From Candidatus Levyibacteriota bacterium (GTDB taxonomy: Bacteria > Patescibacteria > Microgenomatia > Levybacterales > UBA12049), in the NCBI GenBank assembly GCA_016186625.1, contig JACPLG010000001.1, positions 1-27,405 of the forward strand: a stretch of DNA of 27,405 nt, read 5' to 3'. Under the pieces are notes generated by a model that was not told where the DNA came from, did no database searches, and saw only the letters and a program-made list of their open reading frames with translations. Position 1 is the stretch's first letter; each line of letters begins with the position of its first letter. This document shows, piece after piece, positions 22,207 to 27,286 of this stretch. Position numbers and translations under genes: made by a program.

Positions 22207-22290
22207 ATGACCCTCCTTCGTTTAAACTTCGGACGGGTCATGCCGCCGAAGCTCACGACGGAGATCGGGAGAATCTATGAAAATACATGA
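22207..22290 (+). CDS. 27-residue leader ORF within a repeat element
   Basis: MTLLRLNFGRVMPPKLTTEI and seven more codons, ending TGA 22288-22290, 27 bases before the glycosyltransferase ATG. It starts at the leaderless-type ATG. It is probably not a conserved protein but a by-product of the repeat's insertion. If translated, it could affect expression of the downstream gene. Confidence 0.35.
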   Translation: MTLLRLNFGRVMPPKLTTEIGRIYENT

Positions 22291-22317
22291 AACAATTATT
22301 ATAAGGAGCGAAGGAGC
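22211..22317. repeat. Repeat element between promoter-ATG and the third GT4 gene, carrying the ribosome site
   Basis: The left end CCCTCCTTCG (22211-22220) is the imperfect inverse of the right end CGAAGGAGC (22309-22317). ATGA lies just before it (22207-22210) and again just after it (22318-22321). AAGGAG at 22303-22308, nine bases before the ATG, is a good Shine-Dalgarno site, and a second AAGGAG sits directly against the ATG. Confidence 0.65.
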
Positions 22318-23400
22318 ATGAGAATTGCTCAGCTTGCCCCTCCATGGCTTTCAGTTCCGCCAAGTGCTTATGGAGGGACTGAGATAATCGTTCACTATCT
22401 AACCGAAGGGCTTGTTAAAAGGGGACATGAGGTAACTCTATTTGCTTCGGGAGATTCTAAAACAACAGCAAAGCTCTCATATGTGTTCAAAACAGAGCTT
22501 GGTAACAGCGGGGCAAACAAAAAAGACGCACTGCATCCACTACTTCATTACATTGAGTGTTTTGACAGGGCCGGGGAATTTGATATTATACACAATCACG
22601 CACAATATTATGCCATGTTTTTGGCCCACCTTGTAAAAAACCCCGTTGTGCACACAATTCACGGCTCATTCTCGCCGGAATACACACCTGAAGAAAAAAT
22701 TCACACCCTTAAGCGTTTTAAAGACCACAATTTCATCTCTATCAGTAATTCCCAGAGAAATGACTTACCGGATTTAAATTATATTGCAACCGTTTATAAC
22801 GGATTAGATACCGAAGAATACGGATTTTCTCCAGAGAAAGGAAAATATCTCCTCTGGATGGGTAGAATCACCAGCAAAAAAGGTCCGGTTGACGCAATTC
22901 ATACAGCAAGAAGACTCAATATAGAGCTTAAGATTGTGGCAGCAATTGATCCTTCAGAGGAAGAGTATTTTATGAAACAAGTTAAGCCCTTAATAGACGG
23001 AAAGTTGGTTACTTTTTTGGGGGAGGTAGAAAAAACAGAAAAAATATTTTTTTACAAAAACGCCTTGGCTACCCTTTTTCCAATATCATGGGAAGAGCCC
23101 TTTGGGCTTGTAATGATTGAGTCATTGAGCTGCGGAACTCCGGTTATAGCATACAATCACGGCTCAGTCCCTGAGATTATCAAAGACGGAGTGACCGGTT
23201 TTATTATCAATTCAAAAGATGGTAAAGCAGGTAATTATCAAATCAAAGAAACAGGCATTGACGGGCTTGTTGAAGGAGTGAAGCGAGCCATGACAAGTAT
23301 AAATAGAAAAGATTGCAGACAGCATGTTTTAAACAATTTTACATTGCAGCAAATGGTGGATGGATATGAAGCGGTTTATAAAAAGATTTTAGGGGTTTAA
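22318..23400 (+). CDS. GT4-family glycosyltransferase, paralogue B
   Basis: Sugar transferase for a surface glycan. Seen: PPSAYGGTEIIVHYLTEGLV, FDIIHNHAQYY, HTIHGSFSPEYTP, ISNSQRNDLPDLNYIATVYN, YLLWMGRITSKKGPVDAI and the donor-site motif EEPFGLVMIESLSCGTPVIA. It parallels the upstream paralogue block by block. It ends two bases before the GalT-like gene, so the two are co-transcribed. Unlike most genes here it has a strong Shine-Dalgarno site, contributed by the repeat element upstream. Confidence 0.94.
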   Translation: MRIAQLAPPWLSVPPSAYGGTEIIVHYLTEGLVKRGHEVTLFASGDSKTTAKLSYVFKTELGNSGANKKDALHPLLHYIECFDRAGEFDIIHNHAQYYAMFLAHLVKNPVVHTIHGSFSPEYTPEEKIHTLKRFKDHNFISISNSQRNDLPDLNYIATVYNGLDTEEYGFSPEKGKYLLWMGRITSKKGPVDAIHTARRLNIELKIVAAIDPSEEEYFMKQVKPLIDGKLVTFLGEVEKTEKIFFYKNALATLFPISWEEPFGLVMIESLSCGTPVIAYNHGSVPEIIKDGVTGFIINSKDGKAGNYQIKETGIDGLVEGVKRAMTSINRKDCRQHVLNNFTLQQMVDGYEAVYKKILGV

Positions 23401-23402
23401 AT

Positions 23403-24242
23403 ATGGGGGATTTTAGATTTGTCCAAGATGAAGTAGATGGAAAATGGGTAATTTCAGCGCCTAAACGGGCAAATAGGCCGGATCAAGCAGGAGGAGTTGA
23501 GCCGCCGTGTCCTTTTGAGCCGGGAAGCGAGCCTGAAATTTTTGCTATTGGGCAAGCTAGAGTAGTTTCCAACAAATTTCCCTTTGCTCCAATTCATGAA
23601 ATTATAATTCACTCGGATGATCACCATAAAAACTTTGATGAGATGGCCTTGTCTGCCTCAGAAGATGTGTTTGAGGTGTTCCGAGCTAGATTCCGCGAGC
23701 ACGAAGATAAAGGTCAGGTCTATATCTTCCATAATCAGGGAAAGCAGGCAGGGGAGAGTCTCCCGCATCCCCACACCCAGCTTACAGTTATTCCAAGTGA
23801 AGTGGAGCTTGAGATTCCATCCTTACACCGGAGTAACGAAGAAAAAAAAGAGCTTTCGTATTTGTATATTTTTTGTCCGGGGGCGTCGCAGTGGCCTGAT
23901 GAAGTCTGGGTAGCTCCGCACAGGTCTGATAGGTATTTTGGAGAAACAGAGGATGCGGAAATAAAAGAGCTTGCTTTTTCGGTCTCACGCCTTCTTCAGA
24001 TATTTTCACTCCGTCACGGGCACGATTTCCCATTTAATTTTTATATTTATCCGGGTAAAAATTGGTATTTAAGGTTTATTCCCAGGCTTAAAACTTTAGG
24101 AGGATTTGAAGTGGGGACTGGCGTTTTTGTGAATACGCAAGTTCCACATGAGACGCTCGAGTTTATTAAAATGCATTTTGACAATCCTGATTTTGAGAAA
24201 ATAAAGTCGGCTCATCAAGCCGACTACACGCGAAGCGTGTGA
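23403..24242 (+). CDS. GalT-like hexose-1-phosphate uridylyltransferase (HIT superfamily)
   Basis: Likely interconverts UDP-sugars and sugar-1-phosphates, feeding donors to the adjacent glycosyltransferases. Seen: the catalytic HPH (residues 122-124) in GKQAGESLPHPHTQL, NxxG-like IFHNQGKQ, and the C-terminal YLRFIPRLKTLGGFEVGTG. It is 279 residues, shorter than classical GalT (about 350). The N-terminal zinc motif CxxC is reduced to one Cys (CPFEPG), so zinc binding is probably altered. The last ten residues, AHQADYTRSV, and the stop come from two tandem hairpin repeats. Exact substrate unknown. Confidence 0.85.
   Translation: MGDFRFVQDEVDGKWVISAPKRANRPDQAGGVEPPCPFEPGSEPEIFAIGQARVVSNKFPFAPIHEIIIHSDDHHKNFDEMALSASEDVFEVFRARFREHEDKGQVYIFHNQGKQAGESLPHPHTQLTVIPSEVELEIPSLHRSNEEKKELSYLYIFCPGASQWPDEVWVAPHRSDRYFGETEDAEIKELAFSVSRLLQIFSLRHGHDFPFNFYIYPGKNWYLRFIPRLKTLGGFEVGTGVFVNTQVPHETLEFIKMHFDNPDFEKIKSAHQADYTRSV
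24205..24240. repeat. Two tandem hairpins encoding the GalT-like C-terminus
   Basis: AGTCGGCT-CATCA-AGCCGACT (24205-24225) is directly followed by ACACGC-GAA-GCGTGT (24226-24240). Both stems are perfect. The stop TGA overlaps the last base. No T-run follows, so neither is a standard terminator. Confidence 0.8.
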
Positions 24243-24264
24243 AATTGACCTAATTTCTAATTGA

Positions 24265-24278
24265 CCTAATTAACCTAA
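24265..24278. repeat. Left inverted repeat of the four-helix-bundle cassette
   Basis: CCTAATTAACCTAA, perfectly inverted at 24678-24691. The pair encloses the four-helix-bundle gene and little else. Confidence 0.75.
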
Positions 24279-24288
24279 AAAATATCTA

Positions 24289-24642
24289 ATGTCCAAAGAC
24301 ACAAAATACGATCTAGAAAAGAGAACTGCCAGATTTGGTGAGGCTATTATTAAATTTTGTAAGAAAGTTCCTCGAGGGCCGATTACAGACCCACTTATAA
24401 ATCAACTAGTAAAAGCAGCTACCAGTATCGGAGCAAATTACTCTGAGGCTGATGATGCCGAAAGCAAACAAGACTTTAAACACAAAATTGGTATTTGCAA
24501 GAAAGAATCAAGAGAATCAAAGCACTTTTTAAGAATGATAGCAGTCGCGGCTCCGCAGTTAAAGGAAGAAGCAAGAATTCATTGGTAAGAAGCAAAAGAG
24601 TTAAACTTGATTTTTAATAGCATTTATATAAAAGTTAAATGA
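24289..24642 (+). pseudogene. Four-helix-bundle protein (23S rRNA intervening-sequence type), cut by an in-frame TAA
   Basis: Seen: the family pattern KRTARFGEAIIKFCKKVPRGP, LVKAATSIGANYSEADDAES, FKHKIGICKKESRESKHFLR and a late helix. The first open part ends at TAA 24586-24588 after 99 residues. The same frame continues EAKELNLIFNSIYIKVK to TGA 24640-24642, and EAKELNLIF is the usual last helix of this family. Members commonly have Gln at the stop position (HWQEAKEL-like), so CAA to TAA by one change is the simplest account. The truncated protein would lack half of helix four. Its role is unknown. Confidence 0.8.
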
Positions 24643-24677
24643 TTTAATAATTGGGATTTATTTATTAATTAGAATAA

Positions 24678-24691
24678 TTAGGTTAATTAGG
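24678..24691. repeat. Right inverted repeat of the four-helix-bundle cassette
   Basis: TTAGGTTAATTAGG, the exact reverse complement of 24265-24278. Weaker complementarity continues inward (TCTAAT with ATTAGA). Confidence 0.75.
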
Positions 24692-24697
24692 GCACTT

Positions 24698-24714
24698 GTG
24701 AGCCTTCGGCTCAC
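24698..24714. repeat. Hairpin overlapping the stop codon of the HTH gene
   Basis: GTGAGCC-TTC-GGCTCAC is a perfect 7-bp stem with a 3-base loop. The TGA of the minus-strand HTH gene (24711-24713) is inside it. No T-run follows on the minus strand. Confidence 0.7.
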
Positions 24715-24920
24715 TCTTCTTTCATCTGAATTCCGAGGAGGTAGAGGATGGCTTCTTTTCTGTATCGGCGGTCCCCCCTGGAATTAATTCTAATTGCTGG
24801 CAATTTGCCACGCTTCCCCCAACGCTTAAGAGTTAAAGGGGAAACTCGTAAAACCGAAGCGGCCTCGCGGACTGTGAGTAGATCGGGAAGGTTGCTGATT
24901 GATAGATTTTGATCACCCAT
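24711..24920 (-). CDS. Small helix-turn-helix DNA-binding protein (excisionase/MerR-like)
   Basis: A 69-residue single-domain protein. LLTVREAASVLRVSPLTLKR followed by WGKRGKLPAIRI and RRYRKEAILYLL matches the HTH_17 excisionase-type winged helix, where the first helix pair contacts DNA and the basic wing follows. There is no other domain. It may regulate itself or the neighbouring small genes, or act as a recombination directionality factor, but no integrase is in the window. It has a good promoter and a palindrome between promoter and start. Confidence 0.82.
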   Translation of the reverse strand: MGDQNLSISNLPDLLTVREAASVLRVSPLTLKRWGKRGKLPAIRINSRGDRRYRKEAILYLLGIQMKEE

Positions 24921-24937
24921 AGGCTCAAGACTACATT

Positions 24938-24958
24938 GATGATAATCAATATATCATC
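24938..24958. promoter_or_regulatory. Candidate operator of the HTH gene
   Basis: GATGATA-ATCAATA-TATCATC is a 7-bp inverted repeat 18 bases upstream of the HTH start codon and downstream of its -10. Its place fits autorepression. Confidence 0.45.
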
Positions 24959-24969
24959 TAATTATTTAC

Positions 24970-24999
24970 AAAATAACAAAATAGAACACAAGTTGTCAA
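24970..24999 (-). promoter_or_regulatory. Promoter of the HTH gene
   Basis: On the minus strand, consensus TTGACA (24999-24994), an 18-base spacer and TATTTT (24975-24970) with extended TG. The leader is about 45 bases. Confidence 0.65.
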
Positions 25000-25001
25000 G
25001 A

Positions 25002-25022
25002 GGGAATTTCAAAGAAATTCCC
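25002..25022. repeat. Perfect 9-bp hairpin upstream of the HTH promoter
   Basis: GGGAATTTC-AAA-GAAATTCCC. It lies between the HTH promoter and the left arm of the GxxExxY cassette. No T-run follows on either strand. Confidence 0.7.
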
Positions 25023-25023
25023 A

Positions 25024-25060
25024 CCGCTGAAGAATGCAGAACTCCACGCGGAACTACGCA
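25024..25060. repeat. Left terminal inverted repeat of the GxxExxY cassette
   Basis: The conserved blocks, in order, are CCGC, CAGAAC (25037-25042), ACGC (25046-25049) and GAACTACGCA (25051-25060). The reverse complement of 25478-25515 has the same blocks in the same order with nearly the same spacing. The gene's stop codon (25054-25056) lies inside this arm. Confidence 0.8.
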
Positions 25061-25452
25061 GGTTTAATACGGGCCAAATCGTAGACTCGTCGAACAATTT
25101 CAATTCCATCTGATTTCCCAAAATTAACAAGGAATCCTAGCCTAAATTTAGAATTTTTAAGATAATACCAAAATTGAGTTATGTCATCTTTATGAAGAAA
25201 GGGTTTTGCCTTAAGTTCAATGATTATAATATCGTTTACCACGAGATCAGGCACATATACTCCGACCTTGACATTCAAATGATATATAGGCAATTGTTTT
25301 TCTCTTGATACCCTTAGTCCTTTTAGTTTAAGTTCTTCTAATAAAGACTTTTGATAGATAGATTCTTTCTGAGTATTGCGAAATTTTTTATAAATGGAAA
25401 AACAGGCTCCTCTTATATGGAATGATTCATCTGGATATAGCAGAGTTGACAT
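25054..25452 (-). CDS. GxxExxY-family protein (PD-(D/E)XK nuclease-like)
   Basis: Small predicted nuclease-fold protein of unknown role. Seen: the helix that normally carries GxxExxY reads TQKESIYQKSLLEEL (Glu30, Tyr33; the Gly is replaced by Thr27), then REKQLPIYH and YVPDLVVNDIIIIELKA, giving Asp69 and Glu79-x-Lys81 of the PD-(D/E)XK core, and a late helix ITQFWYYLKNSKFRLGFLVNF. It is 132 residues, complete. The gene is bounded by imperfect terminal inverted repeats of about 37 bp and ends inside one of them. This suggests it arrived as a small cassette. Confidence 0.88.
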   Translation of the reverse strand: MSTLLYPDESFHIRGACFSIYKKFRNTQKESIYQKSLLEELKLKGLRVSREKQLPIYHLNVKVGVYVPDLVVNDIIIIELKAKPFLHKDDITQFWYYLKNSKFRLGFLVNFGKSDGIEIVRRVYDLARIKPA

Positions 25453-25477
25453 ATATCTATTATATCCAAAGTATTCT

Positions 25478-25515
25478 TGCGTAGTTCAGCGTTTTTGTTC
25501 TGATTAATTCCGCGG
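25478..25515. repeat. Right terminal inverted repeat of the GxxExxY cassette
   Basis: TGCGTAGTTC (25478-25487), GCGT (25489-25492), GTTCTG (25497-25502) and GCGG at the outer end are the inverse of the blocks at 25024-25060. Roughly three quarters of positions match over 38 bases. Confidence 0.8.
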
Positions 25516-25518
25516 CTT

Positions 25519-25917
25519 CTACTTAAGCTCTACTGTTGCTCCCGCAGTTGTTAACTTCTCCTTCGCTTCCTCTGCTGTTTTTTTATTAACTGCTGTTAAG
25601 ACTTCTTTTGGGGCGGAGTCAACAAGTGCTTTTGCGTCAGCTAGTCCAAGCGTAGGAACCAGCTCTCTTACAGCTTTAATAACTGCAATTTTATTAGCTC
25701 CTGCTCCGGCAATCACAACATTAAATACTGTCTGTTCCTCCACCGGCTCGCCGGAGCCTTCTGCGGAGGCGGCCGCTGAGGCTACTGGAGCTACCATTGC
25801 CTGGGCTGAGACCCCAAATTTTTCCTCAAGAGCCTTGACCAATTCGGAAAGCTCAAGAACTGACATCGATTCAACAGCCTTCATTATTTGATCTTTGGTT
25901 AATTTTTTATCTGCCAT
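25519..25917 (-). CDS. rplL: Large ribosomal subunit protein bL12 (L7/L12)
   Basis: Forms the ribosomal stalk that recruits translation factors. Seen: an N-terminal dimerisation helix region (TKDQIMKAVESMSVLELSEL), an Ala/Glu-rich flexible hinge (about 40-60), and the C-terminal domain with FNVVIAGAGANKIAVIKAVR, LGLADAKALVDSAP and a Val-Glu-Leu-Lys end. At 132 residues it is slightly longer than the usual 120-128, from the hinge. GAGGGGG lies upstream of ATG as a ribosome site. It follows rplJ in the usual order, separated by a 71-base AT-rich palindromic spacer. Confidence 0.97.
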   Translation of the reverse strand: MADKKLTKDQIMKAVESMSVLELSELVKALEEKFGVSAQAMVAPVASAAASAEGSGEPVEEQTVFNVVIAGAGANKIAVIKAVRELVPTLGLADAKALVDSAPKEVLTAVNKKTAEEAKEKLTTAGATVELK

Positions 25918-25988
25918 ATAAACACCCCCTCTCGAGATATTAAATATTAAATAGCAAATAGTAAATATACATATAAAATATTTAATAT
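25918..25988. repeat. AT-rich repeats in the rplJ-rplL spacer
   Basis: TTAAATATTAAATAGCAAAT and AAATATTTAATATTTAATTT form imperfect inverted repeats. They may fold in the mRNA, but no terminator T-run is present. The rplL ribosome site is at the proximal end. Confidence 0.55.
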
Positions 25989-26696
25989 TTAATTTGTATT
26001 TTTGAGATTTGATTTTTGATCTTTGATTTGATCTACTTGTGTAGTAGTTTGACCAGGTTCGGAAGAATCGGCTACTGGCGTCTGGCTGCTAGCTTCTGGC
26101 TCGGTTGTTTGGCCTTCCAAGGCCTCGCCTTGCGAAGCTGGGGAGGGTTTAGTCTTTACGATTGCATTCAAAGTCATGACAAATTTCTGAATTGTAGCAT
26201 TAAGAGCAGTTGCAAAACCCCGAATAGGGGAGTTGAGAGTCCAAACAAATTGGGAAAGCAATATATCCCGAGCAGGCAAAGAGGCGATTTTAAGAACCTG
26301 GGCTTCATCAACAACAGCGCCTTCCAAAACTCCAAACTTTATTTTAGGAAGCCCAAAGTCCTTTATTGCTTTTTGAATTCTCCTAAGAGGCTCCACCATA
26401 TCACCTTTGATAAAAAGGGTGGCTGTGGGAAGGTTTAGCCCCTCATTGTTTTTATAATCTGCATACTGTTCTGATTTCCCCAGTGAAAGTTTTAAAAGAG
26501 AGTTTTTGGCAATTATCATCGTAGAATCGAGCTTTCTTAGTTCTTTTTTGAGATCCTCAAGCTGGCGGTGGGTAAGGCCTTTATAATCTGCAAAAACCAA
26601 GCCGTTGGAATTGTTCAGTTTCTCAACCAATTCAGCTACGATTTGCTCTTTTCTGGCTCTTCCGGTATATTTAGTTGCTTGTTTAATTTTAGGCAT
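25989..26696 (-). CDS. rplJ: Large ribosomal subunit protein uL10 with repeat-derived C-terminal tail
   Basis: Base of the ribosomal stalk; binds 23S rRNA and L12 dimers and, when in excess, its own mRNA leader. Seen: SNGLVFADYKGLTHRQLEDL, AKNSLLKLSLGKS, a central domain with GVLEGAVVDEAQVLKIASLP, and the L12-binding helix ALNATIQKFVMTLNAIVK (about 165-181). The normal protein would end there. Residues 184-235 are Ser/Thr/Gln-rich (PSPASQGEALEGQTTEPEAS and onward), and their DNA matches the dispersed repeats, for example TGGCTGCTAGCTTCTGGCT versus the text at 4757-4773. A strong Shine-Dalgarno GGAGG lies three bases before ATG. Confidence 0.96.
   Translation of the reverse strand: MPKIKQATKYTGRARKEQIVAELVEKLNNSNGLVFADYKGLTHRQLEDLKKELRKLDSTMIIAKNSLLKLSLGKSEQYADYKNNEGLNLPTATLFIKGDMVEPLRRIQKAIKDFGLPKIKFGVLEGAVVDEAQVLKIASLPARDILLSQFVWTLNSPIRGFATALNATIQKFVMTLNAIVKTKPSPASQGEALEGQTTEPEASSQTPVADSSEPGQTTTQVDQIKDQKSNLKNTN
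26072..26150. repeat. Repeats coding for the L10 tail
   Basis: On the plus strand 26073-26104 contains TGGCTGCTAGCTTCTGGC, like the leuS-comEA spacer repeat. 26116-26146 contains CCAAGGCCTCGCCTTGCGAA, related to the argS/rplJ-leader repeat family. Both are read in frame as the Ser/Thr/Gln-rich tail of L10. Confidence 0.6.
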
Positions 26697-26699
26697 AAT

Positions 26700-26725
26700 C
26701 CTCCTTCGCCAAGGCTTCGGCGGGA
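26700..26725. repeat. GC-rich palindromic repeat carrying the rplJ ribosome site
   Basis: CCTCCTTCGCCAAGGCTTCG then GCGGGA. It is nearly identical to 9468-9489 within argS. Read on the minus strand its end GAAGGAGG is the Shine-Dalgarno site of rplJ, three bases before ATG. Confidence 0.75.
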
Positions 26726-26742
26726 TTGTTCGCTTTGCTCAC

Positions 26743-26765
26743 AAAAAAACTCTCCTAAGGAGAGT
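26743..26765 (-). terminator. Intrinsic terminator (attenuator) before rplJ
   Basis: On the minus strand, ACTCTCC-TTA-GGAGAGT is followed by seven T. It is a perfect 7-bp stem with a 3-base loop, inside the rplJ leader after the L10-binding structure. In Firmicutes the L10 leader controls such an attenuator. Confidence 0.88.
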
Positions 26766-26766
26766 A

Positions 26767-26832
26767 AATAGCGTTTAGGGGGTAGGTGGTAGGGTTAGTT
26801 TCTACTCCCTATACGCTACACGCTATTCGCTA
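26767..26832. repeat. Repeat element inserted between L10 leader and attenuator
   Basis: Imperfect palindrome with TAGCGTTTAGG at one end and CGCTACACGCTATTCGCTA at the other; AGCG-type words recur. It has no counterpart in the conserved L10 leader structure and separates the protein-binding motif from the terminator. Confidence 0.6.
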
Positions 26833-26945
26833 GATTGCCTCGGCAGGTTCTTCAGAGAAGAATTCTTTAACTTCTAAAGTTTTTCTTGCTCTTCGGTTTT
26901 AATCTGCTAACAATTCTGCTTTGCAGAACCCGCTGTCTTAGGTCC
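26832..26945 (-). ncRNA. Ribosomal protein L10 leader (autoregulatory mRNA structure)
   Basis: Minus-strand RNA begins near CCTAAGACAGCGGG and closes with AACCTGCCGAGG. These are the two conserved sequences of the L10 leader family, where excess L10 (with L12) binds the mRNA to stop rplJ-rplL synthesis. GCGGGTTCT pairs with AGAACCTGC over nine positions (one G-T). An internal hairpin, TTCTGC-AAA-GCAGAA, lies between. Confidence 0.85.
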
Positions 26946-26949
26946 GAAT

Positions 26950-26978
26950 ATAATAGCAGGGGAGAGGAGATTAGTCAA
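26950..26978 (-). promoter_or_regulatory. Strong promoter of rplJ-rplL
   Basis: On the minus strand, TTGACT (26978-26973), a 17-base spacer and TATTAT (26955-26950) with extended TG. The expected start is near 26943, exactly at the 5' end of the L10 leader. Confidence 0.85.
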
Positions 26979-26989
26979 TACTACTTGCC

Positions 26990-27286
26990 CGCCATAATTC
27001 GCTCCCTGACCTGCCCGTCAGTGCCCCTGGCCGCCTCGCTTCGCTTGGCAAGCGGGGCTGGCAGGTTTTGGCAGGCGGGGCCGTGTATGAATAATACTGA
27101 AAAGGCGAACGGGAAGAAAAGGCGGGACTTATAGTTGGAAGGTGATTCGGGAATTAATTTGGCTTATAGTTTAAAGGATGAAAAATTAAGGCTTTTGTCG
27201 AATAGATTTTGTTGCCTAAGCGGTTTCAAAGGCCAAATTTGCCTATAGCTAGTTAGCGCCGGGCTGGTCTGGGGATAATCGGGAGA
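26990..27286. other. Gene-free spacer with GC-rich palindrome
   Basis: 27003-27085 is a GC-rich imperfect palindrome (TGCCCCTGGCCGCCTCGCTT with CAAGCGGGGCTGGCA). 27090-27286 has no credible ORF, tRNA or terminator; I see no tmRNA, RNase P or SRP RNA signature in it. Confidence 0.5.

Noticed and set aside
24586..24588. Two genes interrupted by in-frame TAA suggested TAA recoding
   Set aside because: leuS, argS, rplL, mreB and others end with TAA at the expected protein end, so TAA is a normal stop here.
27090..27286. Possible structured RNA (tmRNA, SRP or RNase P) near the right edge
   Set aside because: None of the conserved core sequences of these RNAs could be found on either strand.
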